Below, piece after piece: positions 37,423 to 49,100 of a DNA stretch of 64,000 nucleotides. A model generated the notes under the pieces. It worked only from the letters and a program-made list of their open reading frames with translations. It ran no database searches and was not told the origin of the DNA. The stretch comes from Guillardia theta CCMP2712 (lineage: Eukaryota; Cryptophyceae; Pyrenomonadales; Geminigeraceae), in assembly GCF_000315625.1 (NCBI RefSeq), contig NW_005434672.1:1074310-1138309 (forward strand). The letters run 5' to 3'. Both the position numbers and the translations under genes were made by a program. How positions within the stretch are numbered: position 1 is the first letter of the stretch; each line of letters opens with the position of its first letter.

Positions 37423-39294
37423 ATGACATCAACAGTAGATATCAAGAAAGCGGATCCCTTGGCTCCAAAGATATTTCGGAAGGTAAAAGTGGATAACTTT
37501 CAGCAATCTTCCTTAGGATTCTTTGTTCAGGATGTTTGCGCATGTCAAATCCAGGAATGGTGGCCATCTTTTCGACCAGTCAGTGACTTCTTTTATATGA
37601 TCCTCCATGGCTCTGACAGTTCATTCTTTCCAAGTGCACTATAAAGACAGCTTTCATCGACTTGAAGGAGGATTTTTTTGAATATTTGCTTCAAGATGGA
37701 TTGGTCTTGCCAGAAGGGGTAGAACCTGTAACTGCGTGTAAGTATGAATCGTTTTTCGTTGTGAATTACTCCAACTTAAGAAATGCTGACACATGCTCTT
37801 AGCCAGTGGCAGAGTCAAGTCCAAGGATGATTACAGGTTTGAGCATTCTGCTTGGAGGATTGAGTCGATATGAAAAACAGCTCTTGACTTTCCCATCAGC
37901 GACTCGGATTTTTCAAGTTCATCTGAAAGTGAACAGGTTTGACTTTGTTTTCCTCTGTCGGCTCCTTAACATCATTCCAGGGGTCTAACCCTGATGAAGA
38001 ACAAAGTGATCCGAACAATCCAGATGATCAAGAACAGGCGACAAGGTGAAGAACATACGACTGGAATTCTCTGACGATTGGATGCAGACCAAAGTTTGGA
38101 GAACTCATCGACGTGATTTCCAAAGCTATCGAAGATCTGGGTGGAGAGGTGTTTCCAAAACTGAATTGGAGTGCCCCAAAGTAAGCGCTTGAGGGATTCC
38201 TTTAAATAACTTCGCTTTTCAAACGTAACAATGTCTTTCAAGGGATGCAACTTGGATAAATGTAGGAGAGAACTTGAAATGTATTTCAGTTGCTGATGTC
38301 ATCATTCTTTTGAAGAGCAGGTTCACATCCAATCATTCTTTCTGAGTACTGATGAGTGTGTGGCCAGTGATTTTGCTGTCCATGACCTCTGCCATGCCTT
38401 CGATGCGTGTGCAGATGGTCCGAATGAATCCGAGACGACTGTATCGGTGGAAAACCAAAGGCGACCCACCAAGGTTGTGCTCGCACTTCGCAAGTGGTTT
38501 GACATGAAGACTTCGATGGAATTCCGGTGCTTTGTAAAAGACGAGTTTCTCGTGGGTATTTCGCAAAGAGATTGCTCGAGCCATTACGACTTCTTGTTGG
38601 AATGGCGGAGTCAGGTCACTTTGCCTCTATCAACTTGACTCTTGACTGATGTTCAATGCTACAGATCGTTTCTGTTATGAGAGAATTTTACCTGAACACG
38701 ATCCGAGGACGCTTTCCTCTCAAGACCTTCGTTTTCGATGCCTATATCCGACAGGTAACAATGCTTCCGCGTGCTCATATGGATGTGACAACAAGTTAAT
38801 ATCAGAGAGATTGGAAAGTCTTTTTAATCGATTTCAATCCCTATGGTGGATTCACACAACCATTGCTGTTTTCATGGAAGGAACTTGACGAGCTGCATGA
38901 ATCCATGAGAGGTCATTTCTGATGTTTCTTTGGGTCAAGCTGAATTCTCTATAGCCGATGACGCAAGACCTCAAGGAGCGAATAGCGCAGATCAGGAGCC
39001 CGAGGATGCCGTGACCATGGCTTTCGAAGATCTTCTTCGCACTAGGGATGCAGAACTACGACTGGTAGACGAGGGAAGCGCGATGCGACCAGGGGTGGGG
39101 ATGTACAGCAGGTATCCCTGTAGCTACTTGTATCATGCTATCTCTGAGCCTCTGTATCGATGTCCCGATCTTGGTTGACTTTTGGTGATTGCAGGCTACC
39201 TGCCGACCTGCGCGATCTTCCTGGAGATACGGTAGATGAACTGATACAACGGTGCCAAGCAGCGAGCAGAAGCCAAAGTACGCAAAACACATGA
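37423..39294 (+). CDS. CDC123: CDC123, eIF2 assembly chaperone
   Basis: About eleven exons beginning 37423-37482, 37531-37578, 37647-37737, 37807-37836 and 37881-37936. Family blocks in order are [28 protein letters not shown], an acidic Ser-rich linker, [62 protein letters not shown] and [20 protein letters not shown]. The last part is [21 protein letters not shown]123 is an ATP-grasp-fold protein that joins eIF2 alpha, beta and gamma subunits and so permits translation initiation. Asp/Asn residues of the ATP site (DFNPYG) are present. Introns are 44-70 nt and restore the frame each time. A longer ORF starting at 37063 overlaps the first exon but is interrupted by no-homology sequence. Confidence 0.93.
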
Positions 39295-41013
39295 TAGTTG
39301 TAAAGAGCCGGGACCTCAGCCTTCCCATCAGAGTCACATCCGTTGACTCCGGCCGACACGGAAGTTCTCTAGTCACGCCGGAGTACCGTACGGTCCGGTC
39401 CCCGGGCCCGGCGACTCCCGGCCGCCGCCGGGCGCCGTGTACAGTCGGTCAGAGGCCAACGCTGAGCCCGGGCCGCGCACTGGCTGCGTCAGCTGAAGAA
39501 CCTGACAGTGACAGTGAGGGTCGGAGTTGCTGGCAACTTGATATGTTAATTTGAGCCAGCACTGAATAATGACAGCCGGGCCGCAGTGAAGGCTGCACCG
39601 GCGGGCCGCGGCGGGCCCAGCCGCCCGGCCGCCCGGCCGGGCCTCCGGGCCAAGCTCGGGGCCGCCGCACTCAGTGCACGTCGGTAACCGTCACATGACT
39701 GTAGTCACAAAAGTCACTTCTATCATCAGTACGGAAGTTTACTCAAAGTTAAGGAAAAAATCAGTACGAGGCAGTGGTACGGTCTATGGTTTAAAAGTAG
39801 TTTTATAGGCAGCTAGGCTTTAACTGATATCTTCAGTTAAATGTTGTTCCGTACTGTATGGCGTAGTAACAAGATTCTCCTGTACTTCTTCACTTGCCAC
39901 AGACGGTGGGGTAGTAAGACCACCCACCCCGGGGGCCCCACTTACACTGGCATATGCCGCTCCTGACTCTAAATGGTATCCAACTGAAAAAGGGTGGGTG
40001 GTGCCTCACCGCAGTCCCTTTCCCTTCTACGCCTCGCTTTGTAGTAGTAGTACTTTGTTGCCCAACTCTGCTCATCTTCAAAGATAAACTGTAGGGTGGG
40101 GTAGTGTACCCTACCCCCACTTTGTCTGACAATCTTTTTTCACAAGTCGGACCTATTTACTAGCTACCATACACCCTACCCTTCAATCGGCACTACCCTA
40201 TCGTCTCCAACTCCCCAACTGCCACAACCCCCGCAAATCCCCTTGGCCACCCCAGGTTGCTAGTATAACCCCCAGTGACTTTCTCAAGGGCTTTCCCTTT
40301 CTGGAGGACCGGTCCTCAAATATCTCATCGCTTTCTCACCCCACCCCACCTCAGATTTATTCCTCCAGGGTAAAGGGTACAGGGCTGGTCACCCCCTTCT
40401 TCCTTAGGAGAGAGGCAAAGGGGTGGGTTTGAGAGGAGATGGACCGGTTGATAGGGTGACCCAAAGGGGGTAGGGTACTACCGGTGGGATGATAGAAGGA
40501 TATGGGACCGCACTCGTGAGAGGGAGAGGAGAGAAGGAAAGCAGGGGGAGGGGAGGAGGAGGGAAGGAGATCATGGAGAGCAAGAGGGGGATATAGCAAG
40601 GCACGCACTCTCATGGACAGAGATCAGTTCTGGAAAGAGAGAGGGAAGGGGGACAAGGGGGGCAGGGGGGGGGCAGAGGATTAAAGGGGGATTGGTCCGA
40701 ATGAAGATGGCCAAGTAGCATAGATTGAGAGGGATTAAGCTCGAGTCAGCCCGATGACATGTAGGCTTTTTCGTACCCAACCTGTTCTCTGCCTTGTCAT
40801 ATTAGTGATAATTTACGGGCAATCGAATTTCGTGATGTTGGTGAGCTCAAAAGCAACATGTTGTTGTGTACCAGAAGCCATCAGCCCTAGCTTCCCCACA
40901 GCATTCTAACAAGATGTAGATTTCTTTGATACAAAGTCGTTTCGTTATGGTCTGTCCAAACCAATCTGACAACATTTCAACAGAACCGCGGCTTTTGATC
41001 ATTCCACCGAAAG
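39295..41013. other. Intergenic region with GC island, dispersed repeat and C-tract zone
   Basis: About 1.7 kb. 39345-39675 is a GC-rich island (ccggtccccgggcccggcgac style). 39738-39769 is the second copy of the TTTACTCAAAGTTAAG-containing repeat. 39900-40520 is dense in tract words (ggtggggtag, cctacccccact, ggggtagggtacta). 40520-40700 is purine-rich. No gene is visible. Confidence 0.6.
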
Positions 41014-43060
41014 ATGGAAAACGGAGCCGTCATGGAAACACCAGAAACGAGCCAAGTGGTGGATTCGCCATTGTCACCTTCATCGCAAGTCTACACTGAT
41101 TTCCTGAAGCTCCATCGTGAGAAAAAATCATCCGTGAACAGTGAAGTGAGAGGATCTCCCAACAAAGCGATGCCTGCCACTCAAAACTACCACGAATTCA
41201 TCGAGTCCCATCTTCAATCCAAGGCTTTGCTCAAGTCCCCTGTTGCACCAGGTGCAACTGAAGCGACCTTGGATCATAATGACGTAATGAATGGCAAGGT
41301 CTGACCCCCTGCCCTCTCTGGTATCGTACTGACGTCTGGTTCAGGATGACGACGTTTCCGACGTGACAGTGTCGACCCAGGTTGATCCGATCAATCTTGC
41401 CAATGGAACAGAGGAGGCAGAGAATGGGAATGCAGAGAGTCTTGAACAACCGGCAGAGGACCTGCTTGAACTAGAGAAGAAGAATCGTGAGCTGTTTTCT
41501 GCTTTGGATGAACACATGAGCAAAGAAGTCAAGACGGAGAACGGCGACGTGCAAGGAGTTGAGAATGGGCTGATGCAACTTCCAGAGCATAACAAAGCCA
41601 ACCATGTTGGGCAAGACAACGAGGAACAAGGCGGAGATACAGACCTGAATCACAACGATCAGGCAGCGCAGGAGGATCCCACCCCGAACGATGAGGAGAA
41701 AGCAAGCGATCTCCCTCAAAACACTCTTGAGGTTAACGGTATCGAGCAGGTAGAAACGCACGTCGGGACAGAAGTTCAGACCAATCACATCCGCAAGAGC
41801 AAAGAGGGAAAGAGCTCAGTTGGTGGCATTCTGAATAACATTTGGCAAAGCCTGAATCCGTCAAAGAAGAAGAAGCAAAAAGAACTCCAGGATTTGGAGG
41901 CCCAAGGCAAAGGCAAGTTGAGAAGGAGAGTATCTTTGAAACCGGAATTGACAATTGCAATGCAGTTGAAAACCATGACACGAATGGTTCCAACACCATT
42001 CAAGGTGAGATTGAGGTGATCAATGCCAAGGAAGAAGCTTTCAACCAGATTCAAAACTTGGACATAGCAGAATCCCAGGAAAGGGATACGGTAGACTTGG
42101 AAAAGATGTCAGAAGAAGAAAGGAAAGAATTTGCAAGCAAGTTGAAGGATGACGTTGCCACACTGGAAACCTGCATTGACGAAATAACCAAGAACTCTGA
42201 GAACGATGAATCGAAGCCACCCCAGTTAGTCCCTCCCTCTGATGAGAAAGAGCCTTCTCAACGAGGGTCGGGCAGCAGCAACCAGAGCAGCTCCTTGAGG
42301 AACGCGATCAAACGGATCGAGCAAGCTCTTGACAACATCCGTTACGTCTCTCTGGGTTACATCTTAGTTGGTGTCACCGTCATTGGCTTGGGCATCTTCT
42401 CCATGTTGGGCATTCCTGCCTGGAGTGCAGGTTTGTTTCTCCTCCTCATCGGGCTGATCAACCTGCGAAGAAAGAGTGCTTCCTATATGCTTGTGGCCCC
42501 GAGAGGTTTCCGATATGCCTCTGTTTTTGCCGTCTTGCTCCTGCTTGCCTCTGCGGGGGTCTTCCTCTTCTCCACCATTGTGATCTCCTCGCTTGATGGA
42601 ACTCCCACGTGCCCTGGAGACACAATCAACACCGTCTGCCTTCTGTCGCCCAGTGAGGCTGCGCCTGCAAACCTCGACTGCGACAAGAACATGACGCTCG
42701 CAGATTATGAGATGAAAGAATCTCTTTGCACTGCGGTGTTTCTCTGTGGCAATCATACGATGCTGTTTGCTCCGTGCCACACAAAGGCCACGATCAACAT
42801 GTCAGGATTCATTCTCTGTGTTATCATGGCGTTCTGCATTTTCTTTATTTCGGGATGGATTCAAGTCGTTCTTGAAAGGTACATCTCATCTCGTTCGAAC
42901 CCACATGTTGACGTTTTGCTCCAGGAGTGTCTCTGACTGCAACAGAGTTCGTAACGGTGGCAGGAGCATTCACTTTGCGGACCTGAGCTTCACTGCATAC
43001 TTGCAACATGCCTTGTGTTGTGCCAAGACTCCTGAAGAACCGGAAACGACAGAGGTGTGA
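41014..43060 (+). CDS. Acidic protein with C-terminal four-pass membrane domain, unknown family
   Basis: Exons 41014-41298, 41345-42004, 42049-42878 and 42925-43060 (636 aa). The first 400 residues are polar and very acidic, with two short similar motifs (VYTDFLKLHREKKSS and NYHEFIESHLQSKA) and a basic patch SLNPSKKKKQKEL. Membrane segments lie near residues 412-430 (YVSLGYILVGVTVIGLGIF), 438-455 (AWSAGLFLLLIGLI), 475-500 (ASVFAVLLLLASAGVFLFST) and 566-585 (SGFILCVIMAFCIFFISGW). A Cys-rich loop with CPGDTINTVC sits between segments 3 and 4, possibly disulfide-bonded and lumenal or extracellular. The introns are 46, 44 and 46 nt; reading through them ends the frame early. No orthologue is recognised. 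Confidence 0.77.
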
Positions 43061-43166
43061 GGGGTAAAAGGTCAAGTAATGAAACTCTTACTAAGTAATT
43101 GGCTTCTGTTTGCACGTCAGAGCCATCTCGCTTTACATAAGAACATGATCTAGGATATATACATGT

Positions 43167-46100
43167 CTACACTGTGATGACCTCATAGCACGTGAGGCCT
43201 TTCTTGTTTCTCAGCTTGTCATCAGCACCTTTGGAGCGCAGGTAATCGCCAAGTTCCTTGTAGTTGAGCTGGTACGCCAGGTGGAGAGAGCTGTTCCCAG
43301 CTGAATTGGTTGCGTTAATGTTCGCCTTGTTCCGGAGCAGCAGCTGGCGATGCGTTTCTGCCCGTTCATGGCGCAAGTCAGCAGCATCGTGTTGTCCTCG
43401 GGGCCATGCCGGGTGTCCACCGCCAGGCCCTCTGCAAGAGCCTTCTCCACCTCTCGGTACTTGCCAAGCTTGCAATGCATGAACGCTGCCTCGACCTGCT
43501 GCTCGGCTGCGCTCTTGCTGCTCGACAAGTCCTTGAGCTTCGAACCGGCGGCACTGCTGGAGGGAGCAGGAACCGTGGCGGCAAGCGGGCGAGATGGGGC
43601 GGCATCCTTGGATCGAGATGCTTCAAGCTTGGGCTTGTCAGGCTGCACGGTCTCGCTCTTCTTCTTGAGAGGCTTCACGCCCTTGCTCTTTCCCCGCTGG
43701 TCGCTGTCGCTCGAGGGGTCCGGGCTGATGTCGTTCTTGTTGTAGTTGGACCGCCGGTGAACCATCACCGGGGCTCGAGGCTTCGGCGCCTCGTCCGAGG
43801 ACCCGGACTCTCGCTCGCTGTCGCTTCCTCTGGCCTTGGGCCTCTTGCTCGCCGACGCAGCCTTGCTGCTCTTGCCTCCATCACTCGTCTTGGTAAACCG
43901 AGGAGGCAGGCGCGCCCGACCTGCTGTCTTGCTGGGCCCCATGGCGGTGCCGGGCGCTGACCTGGTGGCCGCCTGCTGGGAGTGTCGCATCATGGAGGCA
44001 GCAGGAGGAGGCTTCATCTGGCTCACCCCACCTGTTCCTCCAGCTGGAGGAGGCTTCATCTGCACCCTCTCAGCTGTCGCGCCTCTGCTGACCCCGCGGC
44101 CCTGCAGGTCGGAGAAGAAGGCCTGCACTTGAGGAGCAGACTTGAATGCCTTCACCGCCCGCTGCTGTCGCGACTCCCACGACTCCGAGGAGGCCTGCGC
44201 GATCTTGCCTGGCGTCGCCTCGGCTCTGAATCGCTTGCCTGCCGCCTTGCTCGGGCGACGGAGTTGCGTTCCTGGAGGCACCTTGTACCGGTCAGGGCGG
44301 AGGAGGTGAGGAGGGGTGTAGAGGCTGTCTCGCGAGAGGATCGCCCTGCGTGCTCGGCACTTCTTCTTGGCCTGGAGCATGCGAGCAAACGACTGGAGGG
44401 TCTCGATCGCCCTCCTCCTCCTCTCCTTCCTCGACCGCGACACGAACATCCTCACGTTGCATTGCAGCAACGTGGCATAGCAGTCCCGCATCAGCTCCCG
44501 CTCAGCCGCCTCTTCCTCTGCCTTGAGGAGGAGGAGACGCGCGATCTTCTGCCTGATACAGCACTGGATGATGATGCACTGCTGGACTTTGAACTCGTGC
44601 AGCAGCTCCACCTCTCTCCTCCTCCTCCTCGACTCCTTCCTTCCCAGCATCCCTCTTGCCACCGTCTGGATCTTCTTCGCCGACCTCTCCTCCAGCTTCT
44701 CCCACTGCCTGTCCCTCGCTCTGCTCCTCCCGATCATCCCCCTCGTGTACTTCTGCACCACCAACGCAGCAGTTTCTCTCCTCCGCTCCTCCCTCGCTTC
44801 CCTCAGCCTCTTCCTTCCCAGACGAGCTCGGTACGCTATCTCTACACGGAGGGCCGCGGTGCTCTGCCATAGGAACACCCTCCATGCCCGTGCCGCCTTT
44901 CTTCCCATATGCCCGCGCACCACGGACTGCAACCTTTCGGCCGCGTCGTTGAGTCGCTTCTCCGTCCTCCGCTGCTGCATCCTCCTCCTCGCCATCTTCC
45001 TCCTGCACTGCTGCTGCACGACCGTGATGGCGGCGTCTTTCTGCATGCCGTCCACGATCTTCCAGTATCTCGTCCGTTGCACATGCCGCCGCAGGACTGC
45101 CTGCAAACTTGCGATCGCTCGCTCCTCCTCTCGCACCCTCCACAGGACGCGGAACTTCCGCCTGCCCACATGCCCTCGGTACGCAGATTGCAGCGCGAGG
45201 AGGCAGCGGATGTGCCAGCGGTGTTGGAGGAGAGGCTTCTGGTTCGCTCGCACCCACCGCCTGTCGAGATGTCCTCTCATCACCGACTGGATGTGGACGG
45301 AAGCGGACCGGTAGCTCGCACGCCTCGTGGAGAGGATGGAGCGGAGGAGGAACGAGCTCAGCCGGCTCTCTGCATGGTAGCGGAGGAATCTCCTCCTCCA
45401 GAACTTCCTCTTGAGGTTAGCGCTGATGGTGGAAGTAGCCATCTCGAAGATCAGCTTCCTGTGCAGGAGGTTGCGGAGGAGGAAAGAGGAGATGTGCATC
45501 CCTGCGCGCTGCATCCTGAACTTGGGCACGATCAGCGATCGTTTCACTTGCGCCCGCAGCAAGTTGGCAGCAACGACGCGGCGCAGGAGCTCTTGCCGCA
45601 TCCTGCCCCCTGCCCTCTGAGCGATGGACAAGGCTGCCTGCTGCCTCCTGTAGATCGACTGCAGCCGCCGCATCCTCGCGTGAGAGATCAGGATGTCTCC
45701 TGCTCGCTCAACAAACATGAGGCGAGCCACGTGTGCGAAGTAAGCATGCTGGATGCAGACGGCGGCCTGAAGCCTTCTCCTTTGCTCTTTGAGCACGGGG
45801 ATCTTGGACGACAGGTCGATGGCTGTCCTGAGCATCAGCCTCGCCAGATGCTCGCGGTAGGCGCACTGGAGGATACGAACAGCTTCCAGCCTCCTCTGCA
45901 TGTCCTACGTCAGTGGCGGGGCATGACAAGTCGTGTCCTCACCTCCGTCCTCCTCCCCTTGCAGTCTCTCCTCCCCGTGTGCCCCCGGTACACTCGCACG
46001 AGCACGGCAGCAGCGTCCAGCTCCCGCTGAGCTAGCAGGGGAGGGAGAGCGACGTGTCTCTGTATCCACATGCGGGTCGCTGCCTGTATCCTCTTGGCGG

Positions 46101-49100
46101 CATTGGATCGGATGATCAACTCCCTCGCCCTCCGCAGCCGACCTGCCTCCATCCAGAACTGCCAGGCAGACATCCCGTCATGTGGAGGGGAGAGAGGAAG
46201 AGGGAAAGGGAGCAAATAGGAGGCGAGGGGAGGAGAAGAGGAGTAGAGGAGAAGATGAGGAGAGAGGAGGGGTAAGGAAGAGAGGGGAGGGGAGGGAAGG
46301 GGAGGAGGAGAGGAGAGAAGGGAAGGGGAGGTGGAGAGGAAAAGAGAAGAGGAGAGGAGGAGGAGAGGAGGAGGAGAGGAGGAGGAGAGGAGGAGGAGAG
46401 GAGGAGGAGAGGAGAGGAGAGGAGCATACCATCTTCTGCCGCTTCAGCCCTTCTCGCGCTCTCCAGCATCGCACGACACACTGGATTTTCAGAGCGGCTC
46501 GCTGCATCTCCTTTCTCTGCTCCTTCTTCAAGACTTTGGCGAATGTTGACCGGCCGACGTGGCCGCGGAAGACAGCTTGCAGCAGGAGCGCTCCTGCTCT
46601 GCTCAGCACCTCGTCTCTCCTCTCCCTCATCCTCCTCCTCGCCAGGTGCATCTTGCAGGTGCCCACGAGTCGCTCGGCTGCCCGCTCGCGCTCTTTCTTC
46701 CAATACCTGAAAGTGGATGAGGCGAAGTGGCGGAGCGGAAGGTAAGTGGAGCGAGTACAGAAGTCAGGAGGATACAGGGGAAGCAGCATGAAGAGAGGAG
46801 AGAGAGAGGAAGGAGGGGGAGGGGGAGGGGGAGGGGGGAGCAGAGTAGGAGGAGATGGTTCGGGTAATTGGAAGCTGCAAGACTTTGAGGAGCTTCAAAC
46901 CTGGCGATGGGTCGCTGGCGTGCAAAGGGGTTGGAGAAGCTCCAGGCCTGCAGGACGAGGGCAGAACAGCATCTCCTCCTCCCCATCACATCCATCGCAT
47001 GCTCGTTGAACTCAGAGCGCGCGCGCCATGAGCGAGCGGCCGACTGGATCATAACGGCCGCCATGGCGCTGTCCCGCCAGAAAACTCGGCGGATAACGTT
47101 CCTCCTTGCTTGCCAGGAGCGGACGCAGCACTGAAGGCGGACGGCAAGCTGGTCCTTGCTGCTCGCCAGCCGCTGCTGGAGGTCGAGGAAGCAGATTCTT
47201 GCGCGGACTAGGTTTCGAGCGAGATGGCCAGCGAAGACTCGCTGGATGTCGATTGCTGAGTGATGCTGGATCTGTGAAGCAGGAGCGTTAGAGGAGGAAG
47301 GGAGATGAGAAGCAGGATAAGGAAAGATGTCAGAAATGGAGGAAGAGGAGAAGGAGGAGGAGGAGGAGGAGGAGGAGGAGGACATGTTGAAGCAAAAACG
47401 AGAAATGATGAAGAGGCGGAGGAGGGGAGAGGAGCAGGAGAGTTACCAGGGACAGTTTGCGATGACGAAGCAGCACGAGTCTCCTTCTCGACCAGTAGTT
47501 GAGCACAGCACGTTGAATGCAAGCAGCAGAGAAGTCGTGAAGCTTTACACTCCTGTTGCCAAACGTGAGATAAGAAGAGGGGGAGGGGGGAGGGAGGGAA
47601 AAGGGGGACAAGAGGGAGAGGGGGAGGGAGAGGGAGAGAGGCAGGGGAGAGACAGGAGAAGGGAAGGGAGGGGAAGGAAAGAGGAAGGCAAAGGGGCAGA
47701 AGTAGGGGTAGTGGGAAGGGTTGGAATGCAGAAGGGCCGATCGGGTGGGGAGTAAGTTGTACCAATCATCCTGGCAGCTGGTCCACATCGTCCTCGCAGC
47801 TACCCTCGCCATCCAGCACCTGACCGCTGACTGCACGACCATGACGCTCTCCTCCTCCTTCCTTCGGCACCGGTAGGCGATCAGCCGGCGGGAGAGTCTC
47901 TTCGTCATCTCCGTCATGTGCTGAGCTTGTAGCCGGAGCACGCAGCGCTCCTCGAGGTTCAGCCTCTGCTTCAGGCTGCCGATCGACAACCCCTGCCTCC
48001 TCCACACTGTCGATCCCGGGCAGCAGAGCAGCCTGCGATGCTCCCGGTGTAGCTCCGTCATGCTGCTCAGGCGAGTTAGCGCGATCCCCATCACTACCAT
48101 ACCCTCCTCCTCCCTCCTGTCCGTCTTCCTCACTGCCACTGACCTCACCCCTGCCCTGCCAACCCCCCTTCCCTCCTCCCCCTCCTCCTCCTCCTTCTCA
48201 CAATTTTCGTGCCAGGTGGCTCCGATAGGCGCACTGGATGCGCTTCGTCCTGTCTTGCCTCAGCTGGTGACAGAAATTACCGACGCTTCGTGCTGCATGC
48301 TCGTAGAGATCGTTGCGGCGCCGCCGACATGTTCGCATCCGCCATGCGCTCTGTGATGAGAGTTGGAGTTAGAGCTAGAGTTAGAGGAGGTGGAGGAGAC
48401 AGAGAACTCAGGAGGAGGAGAGAGGCAGTCTTACTTGTATGCAGGTAGCAGCAGGACCGTACTTCTTGTCCTCTCTTCTTCGCATCCTCTTCATATGCTG
48501 TGTGATTTTTACGAAGAAGGTCTGGATTATCAGCGCAGCTCTTCTCCTCCTGCACTTGCTCCGTCACTTCCTCCTCTTCTCTTCCACCCACGTCACCTCA
48601 TTTGCCAGTCTCTTGTCTGCTTCGCTCGTTTCTCTGCTGCCAGCCTGCCAACCCTCAACCTTGCGAGCATACACCTGACGTTGCTCTGCAACAGAGCTGC
48701 GAAGGCATAGATCTGCAGGGAGTTGAGGGGAGATCAAGAGGCGAGGAGGAGGAGCAGAAGGAGGAGGAGCAGCAGCAGCCGCAAGGGGAGGGGGAGAGGA
48801 GGAGGAGTCACCTGATTGCGGTACATGCTCTCAAGGTGGACTGGTCTCCTCATCAACTGCGCTGCTTGTCGACGGGCAGCATGGCAGCGGTAGCAGCACT
48901 GGAGCAGGACAGCTCCATCCTCGTACACCCGCATTGCCTCCTGCGTGCGCAGCAGGTGCCGCTTGTAGGTTCTGTTGAGATGAGGAGGAAGGGAGTCCTC
49001 CGTCTCCCACGACTCGTCGGTCGAGAACGGCCTTCTCCTGCTCATCTCCTTCCTCCTGCTCTCTGCGGCTCTGCTCATGATGAGATCGCGGACTCGCTGC

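Noticed and set aside
37063-37644. A 193-codon plus ORF overlapping the start of CDC123
   Set aside because: Only the part from 37423 matches the family and it needs a 47-nt intron removed; the upstream portion has no support.
42364-42780. Minus-strand ORF opposite the four-pass membrane domain
   Set aside because: It is antisense to strongly hydrophobic coding sequence and has no domain features.
41842-42936. A separate gene starting MAKPESVKEEEAKRT within the tetraspan gene
   Set aside because: Splicing 42005-42048 puts the 5' exon frame directly into the membrane-domain frame, so the overlapping frame before 42049 is a shadow.
43982-46030. Long plus-strand ORFs opposite the IQ gene
   Set aside because: They are antisense shadows; the minus strand carries repeated, recognisable IQ motifs and these have none.
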